64,000 bases of DNA from Lagopus muta (GCF_023343835.1 NC_064443.1:11346001-11410000), one strand, 5' to 3'. Shown: positions 23,387 to 38,300, numbered from the stretch's first letter. The notes: generated by a model from the letters alone, not told the origin. Program-made: numbers and translations.

Positions 23387-26300
23387 ATGGCGGTGGCCCG
23401 CGGCTGCCCCCCGGCGGGCTCCGGGGACCGCGGCCTGGCCGAGCTGCTGCTGGAGTTCTCCCGCGCTCAGTACCGCGCTAAGGATGGCGGGGGCGCCGCC
23501 GCCGCCAAGGTGAGGGGCGCCGGGGGGCGGCGCGGGGGGCTCGGCGCCCGGTGCCTGAGCGGCGGGCGCTGAGCGGTGGCTGCGCGCAGGTGGAGCGGAT
23601 CGAGCGACGCTGCTTGGAGCTCTTCGGCCGCGACTACCGCTACAGCGTGATCTCCAACGCCCACGGCGAGGTCTGCGCGCACTACCCGCGGCACATCGTC
23701 CTGCTGGAGCGCGACAACGCCGCCGGCCGCGACCCGTAAGGCCCCGACCTCTGCCCCGCTTCGCTCCGTGCCCCGAGGAGCACCCCGGGCCGCCTCCCGG
23801 CCTCTTCGGGGCTGCGGCTAATTATAGCCGCCCCGTCAGTCGCTTCTTGTGCCTCGCCGCTCTCCGTGCTCTCTGCCTCCCTCAGGGAGCCTTGGCCCTG
23901 CGGCTCTGAGCGCTCCGCTCGCTCCCGCTGCTGGTGGCGTTTCCCTTTTCCCAGAGGTGTGAGGAGCTCGCGCTCAGCAGCGCGGCTGCGGGGTGCTTGC
24001 TGCGTCTTCTTGGAGGGCTGAAGTTAGAGGAATCACAGTCTGAAAAGCACCTCGGGTGAGAACCCCCCATAGGGGCAGGGCAGAGCGAGGCAGTGTCAGC
24101 AGGTGGGTGCCCACAGCACGGATGTGAGGGCGTTCTTGTTCAGTAACCTGATGGGAGACGCTCCCAGCTTAGCGCAGTCTGAGTTGCTGGTGTGTTTCTG
24201 GACTTTGACCCGCAAGCTCAGAAGTGCTTCCATTCCAGGCTGAGCAATATCTGCTCCCTGTGGCTGTAATGACAGCCTCTTGTTTTATATTTTAATCTCT
24301 TCCCACAGAACATAACGCAGTTTTGCAGCCTTAACTCTGATCAGGACAAGATGTGTTCGGGAGGGCAGTGGTAGTGATGTGCTTTGTGCTGTGTTGACTG
24401 CTGAACAAAACCAGTAGGTGCTGGACGGGGGGCTTGGAAACAGCCACTGCTGATGTCATCTGGGAGTTTCTGTTTAAAGGTTGGACCAGATTGGAAAAGA
24501 TTAAACCCCTTGATGTAGGCTGCAGAGAAGAGGGAAACTGAAATCTGAAGCTATGGACATAACTAGCAGCATCTTCAGGGGAGAGAAAGCAGCTGCTTCT
24601 GTTTTTTCTGTCTTTGGCAATGAAGGATATTGAATTTTTCTGTCGGTTTTTCAAAATGAAAGTGTTTTCCTATTTTCTTCTGTGCTTTTGCAAGTCATGA
24701 GTGGCCCCTATCACTTAAAATACTGATTACTTTCAAGAGGTCATGGGAATAGACTGCCCATCATCACACCTTTCCTTCTGGGTAACCTCTGTAAAAGCTT
24801 CTAAATAACTTTTCCACAAATTCTGGTTTTAGTTGCACCATTATATTCTGCGGAACGATGATGAAATACTGAACAGATGTTAACAATATAGAGAATGTTG
24901 CACTTCTTGTGTTACAGAACGCAAGAAACCTCTTCCAGTGAATGGAACAATCCCTCTAGGACCTAGTGTCTGGGGCTGCCTTTCACCTTTGTAATGTTCT
25001 TGTTCAGCTGGTAAGATCTCCTTGAAGTGTGCAAGACACTTCACACCTCTGAGAATGCCACATTTTTTGGAAGCAATTCTAGGCTGTGCAAACTCTGCTG
25101 CCCCGTGAGTTGTGCTGGTGCAGCTGTTTCTGTAGCCATGTGAGGAACTAGCAGAAAAGGGCTGTTTTAAACCCAGACCAGTTTCTGATCCTGTTCAGGC
25201 AGCTGGGGGATGAAAGGGTCTTGCTTGGCTAACCAAGCTGAGATCCGGGCTGAGCTGGTGGAGGAGGTAGTGAAAGTGTGGGAGGAATATGGCTTGTTTT
25301 CTGCTACCAACCACCACAGTGGTGTGCCCTTTGTTGTGGTGCTGCTCAGTCAGCTGCAGGAAGGTAGCAGAGGGTGTCTGACAGCCAGGAGCACCTTGCT
25401 CTGTGCTCAGGGACCTCTAATGCCCCCCCCAGCAGGAGTGGGCAGCACTGCAAAGGCTTGGAAAACATTGAGATCTGCTCAGTTTTTTGTTTCCTGTCCT
25501 GTTCTTTGTGCCTGTGCTTACGCGACAACTTCCAGAGATCAGACACAGGCTGCATCTTTGGCTTCCCTGCAGGTTCGTGTGCATGTCTGCACTCCAAACA
25601 ATAGCTCTAACACTGTGATGAAACACTTAAGTTCCAATGCTACTGTTGCTAGCCACTGAGAAACTGCTCTACTTTGGGCTTGTATAGATATACTGTTAGC
25701 AAAACAGTTGCTTAGGCATAGAAAATGCTTCCTCTGCATTTAAAAAAGGAACTCAGGCTTGGAGGTCTGATTTGGAGGGCGAGAATTAACACAGAGGTAA
25801 CACAGAGAAAAGGCTGCCCACTAGTATGCTCTAGAAAACCAACTTCTGAGGAAGCAATACCTGAAAATCCCAGGAGTTATGAGTTAAGATGCGTTGCATT
25901 CCTTTCACCCTTTTCTTCACTTGGCCCCGGGAAGCCGTGATGATGTTCTTTCACACGGCTGTTGAAGTCAGTTGTGATTTCCAAAGCAGACGTTACTCCT
26001 ACCTGTGCACCTTTGTGCCCCTTGTCCCTGTAAGAGCATTGCAGCTGTTCATCAGGGCAGATCTTTCCCCTCCCTGTGGCGTCCCCACTGCTGACCCGGT
26101 GTCCCTGTCCTGCTGGCACTCGTTCCTTGCTGCTGTTCTGCCTCTCCTGGGAGATGCAGTGAGTGTGCAGAGAGCGGAAGCTTCTTGGCCTGTCTGAGCT
26201 CCCAGCATTGGATTTTTGCTGAATCCCATCTTCTTAGATTTAGAAGCTGTGCTATAGAGCTGTTCACACTGTTTTCTGCATTCTGCTTTCCCTCTGTATT

Positions 26301-29300
26301 TCCTTTTTACCGAGGAAACAAAGACAGCTGGAGCAGAATGCAAGATGCCTTTTAGTTGTGTTCATTCACTTAAAAACAACCCCAAAACGCAGGTCTGTAC
26401 ATCAGAACCTCTTAAAGGTTCAAAACAGGGATGGTGAAAGACGCATGAAGCCACGCCGAGCTGCTGGCCGCCTGTTGCTGTGTGTAACTCCGTGCTCTCG
26501 GAGGAGGGCGCCCTGGGAGGGGAGCAGCTCCTGGCTGCCAGCAGCGAGCAGTTCGGGCTGTGCTAATTGGGCTCGTGCTCGTGCTGCCTGCACACAAGCA
26601 CTCGTACTGTGTGTGCAGGGTGCTGCGCTGGCATTTAGCGCTCTCCTGTCCGTGCTGTTTACAGATTAGCTTGGCTTCACACTCTTTGCATTCCAGTAAA
26701 TGTTAACGCTTGTCGGAGCTGGAAGAAGCCCTTGTATGTAGGGAAACACGTGAGAAATCCTCAGCTTCCACTGTGAGTTCTGGGAATTACATTCTTATAA
26801 AACTGTAGGACTGGAAGGTTTTGCTTGCTGCCTCCTTGCTTCCCCCAACAGTACTTTGTGTGGTCTCCTATAAATTGATTGATTTCCATGCTAGTAGTGA
26901 TTTATTTTTTTCTAATCCTTGCCTGAATGCCTGCTGCAGGTAGATTGCTTTACACTCATGCTGATTCCAAAGCCTGGAAACTTTATTTTAATTTCTAGAG
27001 TATGGTATTAATTTTTTCTTTATTTTAATAGTCACCCTTTGGTTCTTCTCCTTCTCTGTTGCTGCTCTTTCACTCACCCAGATGCACATATTGCTGTGCC
27101 CTCTCTTAATCTCCATTTGCTCAGTCACTCGGTTTTGTTACAACGTTGTCCCTGGCCATCCCTGTGAGTTTGCTGTGCCTCGCTGCACACGCGTGCACCT
27201 CGTGGCTGCAGATGGCTGGAGTCAGATGCTCACCTCACCCAACATCTGCTCTGCACAGCAGTGCTGATACTTCTCCATCCCACAGAGAGTTTCCCACGGT
27301 TGTTGTTGTCCCTTTGGTAAGACTTGCTATATTGATAACTTAAAGGCATCCCCAGGTCAGTGAGTTCATGTGCTGAGCTCTGCTGCTGGACAGGGATAAC
27401 TGGAAATTCTTGTTCCTCTTCTCTGAGTGCATGATCACGCAGTTCTGTGTCACTGGACTTCATCTGGTTTCTGTAATGTCAGTCTGGGTGCTTCTCCAAT
27501 TCCTTGTGGAAACTCCAGTTCCCCCTGTGTTGACCTCAGCTCTGGAAGGTCTGCGTCATTCAAAGGGCAGCTTGAATTCCTATCAAATTTAGGCTGATAC
27601 TTGGAAAAATTATCACAATTTAAACTTGCTTCCAAAATATGTCTCCAACTCAGAACACATTTCTGTTTTACTTTAACCAGAAAAAAAACAAATAGATTTT
27701 AGTGGTTCCGTTGCAGCTGACATTAATCTAACTGCCCTACGCATCCTGCTGGCCGATGTGCAGCCCGTTGTCTAATCACCCAGCAGTGCACGTGCTCAGC
27801 TGACTACAACTACTGCAGTTCACTGAGTGTTCAAACGTTGATTCTCCGTTTTATTTATTTTTGCTTGCAAAATTCAGTCGTGTTGCCCAGCAGAGCAAAC
27901 CGTTCTTAGAGAAACAACCTCCTGCTTGCTGAGTTCAGAGCTGCCTTTTAAGCCCAAGGGATGGGGATCACCACCACGGGGTCTGCAGCTGCTTCACTGA
28001 AGGATCAGTGGGGAGGTGCTCCGTGTGCTGAACTGCATCTCTGTCCGACAGGTTTGAGAGCACCGTGCAGGTGGGCAAACTGCAGGACCTCATCAACCGA
28101 AGTAAGATGGCGAGGTGTAGAGGACGATTTGTCTGCCCAGTCATTCTGTACAAGGGAAAGGTAAAGCTTCGTGGGTTACCTGTCTTAACTTAGAAAATGA
28201 CCTTTCTCTGTGCCATTTGAACTGTGCAGCCACGTCTTCAGTCAGTTGTCACCTTTCCTAACGCTGTAAAAATCTAATCTTAGCTACAGGCAGGCAGCCT
28301 GTAGTGGTAAGTAATATTTGCTGTCTAGGCTGCATAAATCATAAGTGAGGACTTGAGGCTGTCATGCTCCACCCTGTCATAAACACTGCACCAAGGATCT
28401 AATGTTTTTCTATATATGTGCTCCTTCTGAAGGACCAAAGTTATTTGGCCTTTGAGAGGGGAAGGACAGCTGTAGTCACTTCCTGCCCCTTCCTCTTTCC
28501 AGCAGCGAGCTCCCTTTGAATAACTTTTATCCCTGAAGAGAAGTTCCCCTTTAATGTTCCCTGGGGAGGCAAGATTGCATAAACGGTCTTATGAATGTGT
28601 GGGCTTTGCCTGCAAGGGGATCTGTAAGGAAGTGAAATCAGATTTGTTTTCATGTGGATTATTTAAACTGTTCTGAAGCTCTGTAGGAGTAGTCTTGTTT
28701 AGAATTTAAGTAGTTTAATTCAATTTTCTCAGTTAAGTTTAGAAACTCTGTATGAATAGCAAAACCATACCTGTGGCAACATTAATCTGGCTTTGCTGAA
28801 GCCTCTGTGGGCTGAACCTGCTGACCTTTTCCAGCAGAAGCAAACTGCCCAGGGTTGTAGTGGGACCAGCTGCAATTTTATCAACAGGAGCGTGGAAGGT
28901 GAAGTTCAAGGAGCATTAACAGAGCATAGGTGTTGCTGATTTTAGCAGGAATTAGTGCATTGAAAAGTGGAGATGGAAAAAGCAGCAGAAAAGCAAGCTA
29001 CAGATAAAGACAATTTGGGAGTCTTACGTGTTTGGGGAGCTTGATCTGGATCAGGGCTGCGGGGGAGACTGCTGAGAGGCAGATCTGTGGGTACCAGCCG
29101 TGTCTGTGGAACGTGGCAGCACATGGGCCAGGGACTGGGTGTGGGGAAACTCTTGGGGTGCACGTGGTTAACAGTGACATCTTCCTCCAGCATATTTGCA
29201 GATCAGCGACACTGGCTGGCTGGGGAGAGCTCTACGGGCGCACCGGTTACAACTACATCTTCTCAGGTCAGTGAGGAGCCGTGTGTCACTGGCTGCTGAT

Positions 29301-32300
29301 TAGGCTTCTCAGTGCTGGGAAAAAGGGTATGAGGCCAGTCTGGTTGGGAGAACAGGTGCAGAACTCTGTCATGGACCAGCTTGTGGCAGGCCTGAACTGT
29401 TAGGGCAAACTCTGAAATCTGGTATCTGTTTCCAAACACCACAGCACAGGACAGAGTGCTGTACTCACAGTGCAAGAGGAAGTAGCTGAAGAACTTGAAG
29501 CTGAAGAGTGCATTGCAGGAACAGCAGCAGAGTAGGCAAGTGAGGCAACCCAAAGCATTCAGGGTACTGATTCCTGAGTGCTGATTCCCAGGTGCTGAGA
29601 GTGGGAACAAATAAGACTTTGCTATTGCTAGATAGTCATTGGGAATCAAATCCTCCTACTGGGTGCTATGGAGAACTCCTCAGGAGAGTGTTGGGTGTCT
29701 GTAGTATAGGCTCTGGAGCTTGGCTTGGCAAAGATCTGTGTAGCACCATCAGGGTGTCCTTCTAGCTGTCAGTCATGTGTTTGACTTGCTTAGGTCTTTT
29801 GCAAGGATAAGGGAAGGATGGGCTACATTACAGAACATGCCCTTCAGGAGGGAGAAATGGGCAGAATTGTTGAGAGAAACATGGAGAGATGGTGCCAATT
29901 CATAACACCGTATGCCTGTAGAACTGGAGATTGTTAGTTTACACAAGTCTCATTTCTTAATGCCTTCCTTGCAGGGGGTTCTGACGATGCTTGGGCAGAC
30001 GCAGAGGACATTTCAGAGGAAGATTCTGCACTGAGGTTTGTATGCATCACTGACATGAGTTCATTCCTTGCTTTTGAAAAAACCTTGAATGCTAGTGGCT
30101 GGCTGAATCCATATGACTGGTGCTTGCTAATCTACTGCCAGAGGAGGAGTCAGAGACAGAAAGATACAGGGCCATTTAAAAGAAGTTTGAATTACACAGG
30201 ATTTTTACTTCACAATAAAAATTAGATCTCCAAGGTGAAGAAAATATTCTGCATCTTACTTGCTTGTTGCAGAACAAAGCAAGATATGAGGAAGGAGACC
30301 CTAAGCACTAACTTTGCAGTATCAGCTCAGTGCACAATCTGACTCTCACCTGTGGAGACAAGGCTTTTCCTGTGGGCCTTTTTGACTAGAAGCAGTTCAG
30401 GAAAGAACTACAGCAGTATCACACAGGCAGTGGTCAGTCTTCCTTGCTGATCTCACTTTGCCTTGTTCTGTTCACAGAAATGCAGACTCCCAGCTGTTTG
30501 ACAAGGTCAGAGGACATGACATCAAGCTGCTTCGGTACCTCTCTGTCCGATATATCTGTGACCTGATGGTGGAAAACAAGAAGGTGAAGTTTGGCTTGAA
30601 GTGAGTCTGGATTCATTTGTTTTCCTACAGGCTTTGAGTTGCAGCTAGCAGCCCTTGGGGCATTGTTACGGGGCACGCACTCAGCAGCCTAGGAGCAGTC
30701 ACCAGAAGGGCAGTGCAGGAGGATCTGTTGGCCAGTGCTGTAGAGAGAAGCCCAAGGTTTTATTCCAGAGAGGGCTGTATCAGTGAGCAAAATAACTCCT
30801 TTCACCCATCCTCTGCAGTCTGAATAGGCTTTCTCTGCAAAGCTTGAGGTAATTTTACAACTGCTTCTCAGAAAGGGGAGAGTTAAAGGAGCGCTCTGCT
30901 TGTGTGTAAGAGTAGGTAGAGATGTTTTGCCTGGTGTTTCCCTTAAAAGAAAGCTGTGATGTTTTGGGGCTGCACCTGTTGATCTGAACGTGTTGCATAA
31001 GTTCTGCCCCTGACGGCTCCTGAGCTGAGTCATTGTGTGGGGTGGTGCAACAGGTACCTTCAGGATGCTGCAGCTCCTCAGCAAATACAGTACAAATGCC
31101 TGCTGTTTTCCTCTCGTCCTGTGCAGTGTGACGTCTTCTGAGAAGGTGGACAAAGCTCAACGTTACGCTGATTTCACGCTTCTCTCCATCCCATATCCAG
31201 GTACAGGACTGATGTCCAGAGGGACTCCCAAGGGACAGGTGACAATCTGCTTCTGGGGACTGGGAACTACCTGTGTGTGTGGTGGGATGACTGAGGCTTG
31301 CTTAATGTTTCCTTTGTTCGCTGTGGAGAGGATCTCTTTTAAACAGAATGGTACGTTGAATCCGGGTGGTGTGGAAGTGTCAGTCTGGGGTGGCAAAAGA
31401 ATTTCTTAGTGTTTCTAATGAATTGAAGCACAGAGAAAAGTCTGAATGGTAGAGCTGAGGTTAAGATGGCCTTTGACTCCAACCTGCTACATGATGCAAA
31501 ACATGGCACAAAGCAAGCTATATATAAAAACAACAATTCTTAGGAATTTTTCCTAGCTTTAGTGCTTCCAGAGAGCCTCTGTAATATGTTCTCAATGCTA
31601 GGCATAGCAGTTAACCTGAGCCTGTAGTCTGTGATTAGGATGTGAACCACTCCAGTCCATCTCCCTGGCTAGATCAGTCCCTGTGCCTAGCAACCACTGC
31701 TGGGTCACTTGCTGCACTCTTCAAGATGAGCTGAATATTGCTGGCTGGCTGCTGCTCCCAGGCTCAGTAATGTGATTGGATATGAGGTTGCTGTGTTTGA
31801 AGTCTGTCTGTGAGATAGAATTTTTCTTCCTCACGCACAAAGGAGGAGAAGGGGGGTGAAAAAAGGAAAGTGGTTATGCATGATCCGAACCCACGCCTTT
31901 CCTATATGAATTGTTGTTGCTCTTCAACACCCAGGAGGTACATGGAAAGAGGTGTATTTTTTTAATATAGAAATTAGTGACAACTGGAGAAGCTGCCTTA
32001 AGATTTCTGTTGAAGTTTCCTTACGGATGGCAGAGGTGTACAGAAATGAGTATTTCTGATTTCTGTAGCACATGCTGTAGGTGAGAATCACTGCCATTTG
32101 TCTTGCTAAATGCAGATCACAGGAGAGACAGTGAGCACTGATTCTTTGCATTTGTAAGGAATGAGGAGACAGTAATTCCATAAAAATAAGCTGTGGAATT
32201 TTTACTGTGTGGGGATCTGCTTAGTGCACTCTTCTGGGACAGCCGCTGTCCCTTAGTGGCTCTTCAGTGCTGCACTAGAGATAAACCTTATTGAACTGGA

Positions 32301-35300
32301 AACTCCCTGCTGGTGTTGCCTGATTTTAGCAGTGCTTTTCCAGGGGAGAATACTGTCATTCTGTTAAATCTGAGTCATACACGTCTACAGATCAGGAACC
32401 CCTCTGGTACCTGGCAAAATGCAGTGGTATCACACGGTGGTATGTTCTTGCTAATGTTTCCAGGTTTGCATTGGAAAAGATTATCTCTGAGATTGTGAGA
32501 TTCTCTTATTGTAGATGAATAAACAAGTGTGCAAACGTAAGCTAGGGTGAAAGATTTAGGTTAAAACAGGGTATCTGTGGAAGCTTATGTGCTCTCCAGT
32601 GCAAAAGCCCTCCTTTCCATCTGACTGGTAGTTGGCACTTGTGGGTGCCAACGCTTACTGCTATAATCCCTCGTTCTTTGCTTTAAGCCTGTGTTTAATT
32701 GGAGTTAAATCTCAACTGACAGCTTGACTGGCTGTGTGGTCTCTAAAACTAGTCTTGTCCTTCCACATACCTGCTTTTCACCACTGAAGTTACTTATGAC
32801 TTGCAGACTAGGAATTGTTGCTTGTGCATGCACAGGGCTATCTTGGTGATGTGGGAACTGTGAAGCTTACATTGCATACACAGTATCTCAGGAGAGGAGT
32901 TTTGTGTAGCCTGCAGGCATCCGCAGTGCTAATAGTGTTGCTCAGCTGTGACTAAGTGACTGCAGTTTGCAGCAGCGACTTCAAATAGTTGTTTGAGAAA
33001 AACAGGAGACAGAGGGCAGAAACTTCAGGAGGAGAGGGCTTGGAAGTCGTTGTTTAGCTATGCTTCCTTCATATACAGCAATTCTGGTGTTTGAAAGGGG
33101 AGGCTTAAATGTGACAGAAGCCACGGCTTCCTCTGACAGAGCCCTTTCTTGTTACTTGCAGCAGATGTTGTGTGAAGCTTGGCTTTCCCCAGGCCCTGCC
33201 AGCACATCTTTTGTTGATTGTTTCTCACCTGGGGTGCCGGGCTGATGCCTCAGATCTGCACAAGAGTCAGTGGCCCTGGGAAGCGTGGGTCCTGGATGAA
33301 ACCTGTTGTTTGAGAAACAATAAACCAGTCCCTCAGACTCCACATTGCTGTGCCTTTGGAGTTTGCTCTTTGCTGTGTGAGTGTGCTTACTGCTGAGTGC
33401 TCTGAGCTGTTGCTGCTGGGAGGCCATGCTGCACACTGTACTGATTACTGCTCTTCACTTCCCACAGGCAACACTTTTGATTGGTTCTGTGCTCTGGAGC
33501 CCAGGGCTGCCAGCACTTCCAGTCCCACAGGGCCCAGATATCAGTTAGCTGAACAGTTGCTCGTTATCTCTTGTCTTGCAGGTTGTGAATTTTTTAAGGA
33601 GTACAAAGACCGGGATTATACAGCTGAAGGTCTCATATTTAACTGGAAACAGGTACAAAATGGAGAGCTGTGGGCTTTACTGACCTCTCAAGCCTTGGTT
33701 GTTCTTTTTTTTTCAAATCCTGTTGTGTTTTTTTTTCTCTCTAATTATTTATTTGTTCTAGGATTATGTAGATGCTCCATTAAGTATCCCAGCGTCTGTG
33801 ACCCAATCTCTCAGTATTGACTGGAGTGAGTACCAGGTGAGGAAAGTAGGCATCTCTGTGGGAGGTCAGAGATTTAATCAGGAAGGATCATTAAAGATCT
33901 GAAGTCTGTCTTGTTGCCGTCTCAGTAATCTGGTTTATTCCATATCATCCCAGTGGGAGTGAGGCTGCAGACTTGATTGTTCAGAATAGCAGTGGAAATC
34001 CTCTCCGCAAAAGCTCTGTGGCTTGGCATGTCCCAAGGCAGTTAACACTAACATCAAATCTGTTTCTGTAGCTTGTGTAAGCTAGCAGTCCATTAGGGAG
34101 ATAAGGCAAGGAATGTGCCAGGAAATTAAAAGCAGTATTGCTTCTTAGCAATCTTAGCACATGCCTGCAATAGGCAGGCTTTCTTGGCTATGGAGCCACT
34201 GAAGAAAGGTCGACTTTCCCTTATGTGAGTAGTAGCCACAATAACTAGGCACCTTCTTAGTGAATATGCTATGTGTTTGTCCTCATACAGCCAAGGAGAG
34301 AATTGTAACTGAGCACAGTGTGTCTCCATCACTTATTGCTGCCACAGCATCACTGCTGGCAATTAACTCTTATGTTTGTCCTGGTTCCCACAAGGGAACA
34401 TCACCTTGTATCGATCGGTGCGTGCCATTTCACACAGCAGTGGGCCTGCCAGTCCCCCAGCTTTTGAGACAACAGGCCGTGTGCTGCTCTGCAGCTGGGA
34501 GCACCACAGGATCAGCAGAACTCCAAGTGCTGGGGCACTGTTTGTCTGTCAGCATGAAAATAATTTGTGAGTGCCAGCATAAGCAGAATCACACAGAAGT
34601 AGCTTGCAGTGTTGAAGCAGAACTAATGGGACCTCAGCTTGTTTATGACTAGAAAGTTGTTCAATAAAATACTGAGCAGCCAGTATTTTAGAAAGGATAT
34701 TAATAATTGAAGAGGGCGTAAGAAATAGATGCAGAAATGAAATGATCTGAGGATTGGAGGTGCTTCACTTAAGGCTAAAGTTCTTGGTCGGTTCAGCTAA
34801 TCACAAGGGTGATGGGGATTGACTTGATTAATGTGTAAGTACATTTACAGGAAGAAAATACACATTCTAAAGCAACCTTCAATCTAGGGAAGAAAAGCTG
34901 TAGAAGACGCAAAATCTCAAGTCTGAAATCAGTCATACAATTGAGGAAGAGCAGTCTGAATGTTATTTGTGAAGATTTCTGTCAGAACAGGGTGCTCAAG
35001 GTGTGATGAACTGCGATCCCCAGACAAGGTGTTTGTTGGGCAGTGCTGCTGCTGAGCACAAACTTCAGGTTGTGTATGGAGTAGATGAAAACAAGTTTCT
35101 GGCTTGCAGTGTAGAAGGATGAAAGAGATAAAGGAGTGATTCCTTCAGGCAAAAGCTCAAGGTTGGGTCCAATTGGGCAGATAAGACCTTAGAAGGATGT
35201 GTTTTCTGCTCTGGGTTTCGTGTGTGTCCCATTTCCCTACTGTTCTTGTTGCATAGGATTTAGAGCAGGGTAGTATGTTCTTCCTAGCAGGAGTTACAGG

Positions 35301-38300
35301 TGTAGTTGCACAACATGCGTGCACACAGCAAGGTGTTCTGTTGCTGGGGGTCGACATCTCTTACCCCAGTAACACTGTCCTAATGAAACATTTGTCCCTC
35401 TCCTTGTCTTTTTCTTGCTCATGCCATCCCATGTTCCTTGATTGAGTTCTGGCTTTGATCAGACTGCTAAAATTCCCTGCGTCTTCTCACAGCAGTGCTT
35501 GCGGGTGGCATGCTTGAGCATCTTCTTATGTGCTCCACCTTTTTTTCTTGTAGTGCTGGAGGTCTTTGAGTTCAGAGCCCCTCTGTGATGTTGCTGCCAC
35601 TTGGATGTTTCTGCAGAAGCCCAGTGCCTGCCTGGAGCAGCCTGCAGCAGTCAGTCAGAGAATTCGGGATGAAGTGCTCAGGTTGTGGGGCTGGGCTGCT
35701 GATCTTGTTCTGCTCACCCTGTCTTTCTCCCTGCATTGCACACACAGCTGTAACATGGCTGCCAAAGCATTTTGTTAAGTGCACACGTGTGGGGGCAGAA
35801 CTGGGTCAGCACTCCGTGGGTGTTTACCGGCTCGCTTCAGTCTGAGCACGGTCTGCTTGGAGCTTTGGGGCTGCAGGCAAACAGGCTATGTGCCAGTCAC
35901 ACAGACAGTAATGATAGCTTTTAATTGTTTTAATTTTTTATATTCCTGCCAGACCAGAGCACCTTTTACAGAGCTTGGGTGGGAGTGGTTAGAGAACCAA
36001 GGGGAAACTCGTCACTCCAGCAAATGGAGTTATTTCTCTGGTAGACAAACAAGGAGTATGGCAAGCTCTAAACCACAGAACAACCTCCTGCTTATCTTCA
36101 ACGTTTCTTTTCCTGCACAGAGCTGGGACCTCGTACAACAGACGCAGAACTACCTGAAGCTGCTGATCTCTATCATCAATAGTGATGGTAAGGCAAACTC
36201 CTTTCTCCCAGCAGTCCAGCTGGAGCAGTTGCTTTCTCCAGAAGATCAGCTGATAGTGCAGCTGTGGGTCAGTTCCCAGTACCAAAGAGTCCCTTCATGG
36301 AAAGCTTCACTTCTCTCTCTTCAAAAGAGGGTGATGGTCCTCACACCTCAGCACTCCAGCTTTCTTCTTAAAGAGATGTTTGCTCATCTCATGAAGATTC
36401 CACAGAGCAGGAAGGATGTCTCAAAACTAAAGTTTTTACTGATTTAAAGCTGAATAGAAAGAAAAATGGCTGCTCCTTTCCTTGTTGCTTCTTAGTTGTT
36501 ATTTTTTGGACCACCTGTGTTTTATCCCCCCAGTCTGAAGTCTCATGAGGCAGCTATTCTGGAGTTCCTTTCATCTTTTGTCACTGCAGTCACCCCAGCC
36601 TTTTGAAGGGGATGTATTGCCATAAGTTGCTGTGCCATTCCCTGTGAACATACAGTGACTTTATAAAGTCAGCACTGTTGGTCAGATAGAGCCATGGCTG
36701 TTCTGCCTGCCCAGCCCAATGCAGACTCTCCTGCAGATTGGGACACACTGCTGGGACTTTCTCTCTGGAGAGCAGTGGAGTGGTGCCCAGTGTTTGCCTC
36801 TGCTCAGTTTGTATCAGTCAGAAAGGCCGATAAGACTGTTCAGTTGGAGCAGTATCTCTGATATGGGGATAGATTGTGATAGTGGTTTGTAATTGGGTGA
36901 GTATATACTCTGGGCAGCAAAATGATGTTCATACCTAGTGACTTCATGTCCTGAGCAGCTGTCAGAAACAGGACAATCCGTCAGCCAGGGTTGCTGACAA
37001 CCCAGGAAGCTCTGTTCAGGTTTGTTGGCTGCCCTGTTCAAGACAAAATGTTCTGACTTGGTGACAGCTCTGTTTTTGAGCTCAGGTTGTGGGGACGGAG
37101 AGTAGCTTGTCACTACAGATCTGCCATAAAGAAAAGTAATTACTCTTGTTATAACATCCATTTGTTTCCTCTCCTTTCTGCTCCCACCTGGACCAGATGA
37201 CAGCGGGCTCCTGGTGCACTGTATATCCGGCTGGGATCGAACTCCTCTCTTCATCTCCTTACTGCGCCTCTCCTTATGGGCTGTGAGTACCCAGCTGATC
37301 TTGTAGGCCTGATTATTTGGAGGGTGGGTGGCAGTGTCACACAGAAAAAGCTGGTGGGAGCTGCTAAGGTTCCTTTTAGTTATCTTGGCTTCAGAGAGTG
37401 TGTGGACTGGCTTTGATGTGGAGTCCCACACACAGTCCTGCCATCAGACTCAGTATCACAGGCAGGTAGAACAAGGTATTTGCAGCTGTGCTCAGGGGAT
37501 TCTTTGTCCTGAAGACTGCCAAGATTGTCAGGGTTTGGAACCCTGTGTGCAGTAACCAGGAGGGTGTCTGTCTCGTTCTGCAGGAAGAACAGAGCAGGCT
37601 GGGCTTCTTGTTTTGCCACAAGAGTTTTCTGTAGATCATACACACTCAAATCCCAGTCTCCAGAATTGCTGCTTGAAGACTGCCTCTCATTTGCTTCACA
37701 GGATGGACTGATCCACGTGTCCCTGGAGCCATCTGAGATTCTCTACCTGACGGTGGCCTATGACTGGTTTCTCTTCGGGTAGGCACACTAAGGATGACAT
37801 CCACAAGCAAACTTGTGCTCCTCTGCTAATCCTGGTTTCTGGGTGTGTGAGTGACCTCTCATCTTTGTTCTCCCTCCAGGCACATGTTAGTCGATCGACT
37901 CAATAAGGGAGAAGAGGTGAGTGTCTCATCTGGAACAGTACCTGAACTTTCTGTTTTGAGGGTACTTGTTTATGATAGCAGTGTTCGTTGCCTGCTTCCT
38001 GCTAACATCAGTAGTTTGATTGGGCTTCAAAAGGACTTTTGAGGTGCTGGAGATGAGAGGTCAGAGCCTTGCCTGTACTTCTGGATGCATAAGCTGTGAG
38101 AATGTGTCTTTAGGACCACAGTTTGGTTGGTTGGTGTCAGTCCTCCTGGTTCCACACTTCAGCTGTTGGTGTTTAGGCTCCTGGTAAAGGAGTGCCAGGA
38201 CTTGCTCAGCAACAAGAAGGGAGTCCTAAGACTCCTGGAAGTTTGTAGTCTTGTGTGTTAGTCCTGAATGCCTGCCCTCCTGCCTGGGTGCTGCTCATGG

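Noticed and set aside
35779-36447. 222-codon frame covering MTMR14 exon 10 as a possible separate gene
   Set aside because: Only the 67-nt exon is recognisable; the flanks are intronic and not similar to any protein I know.
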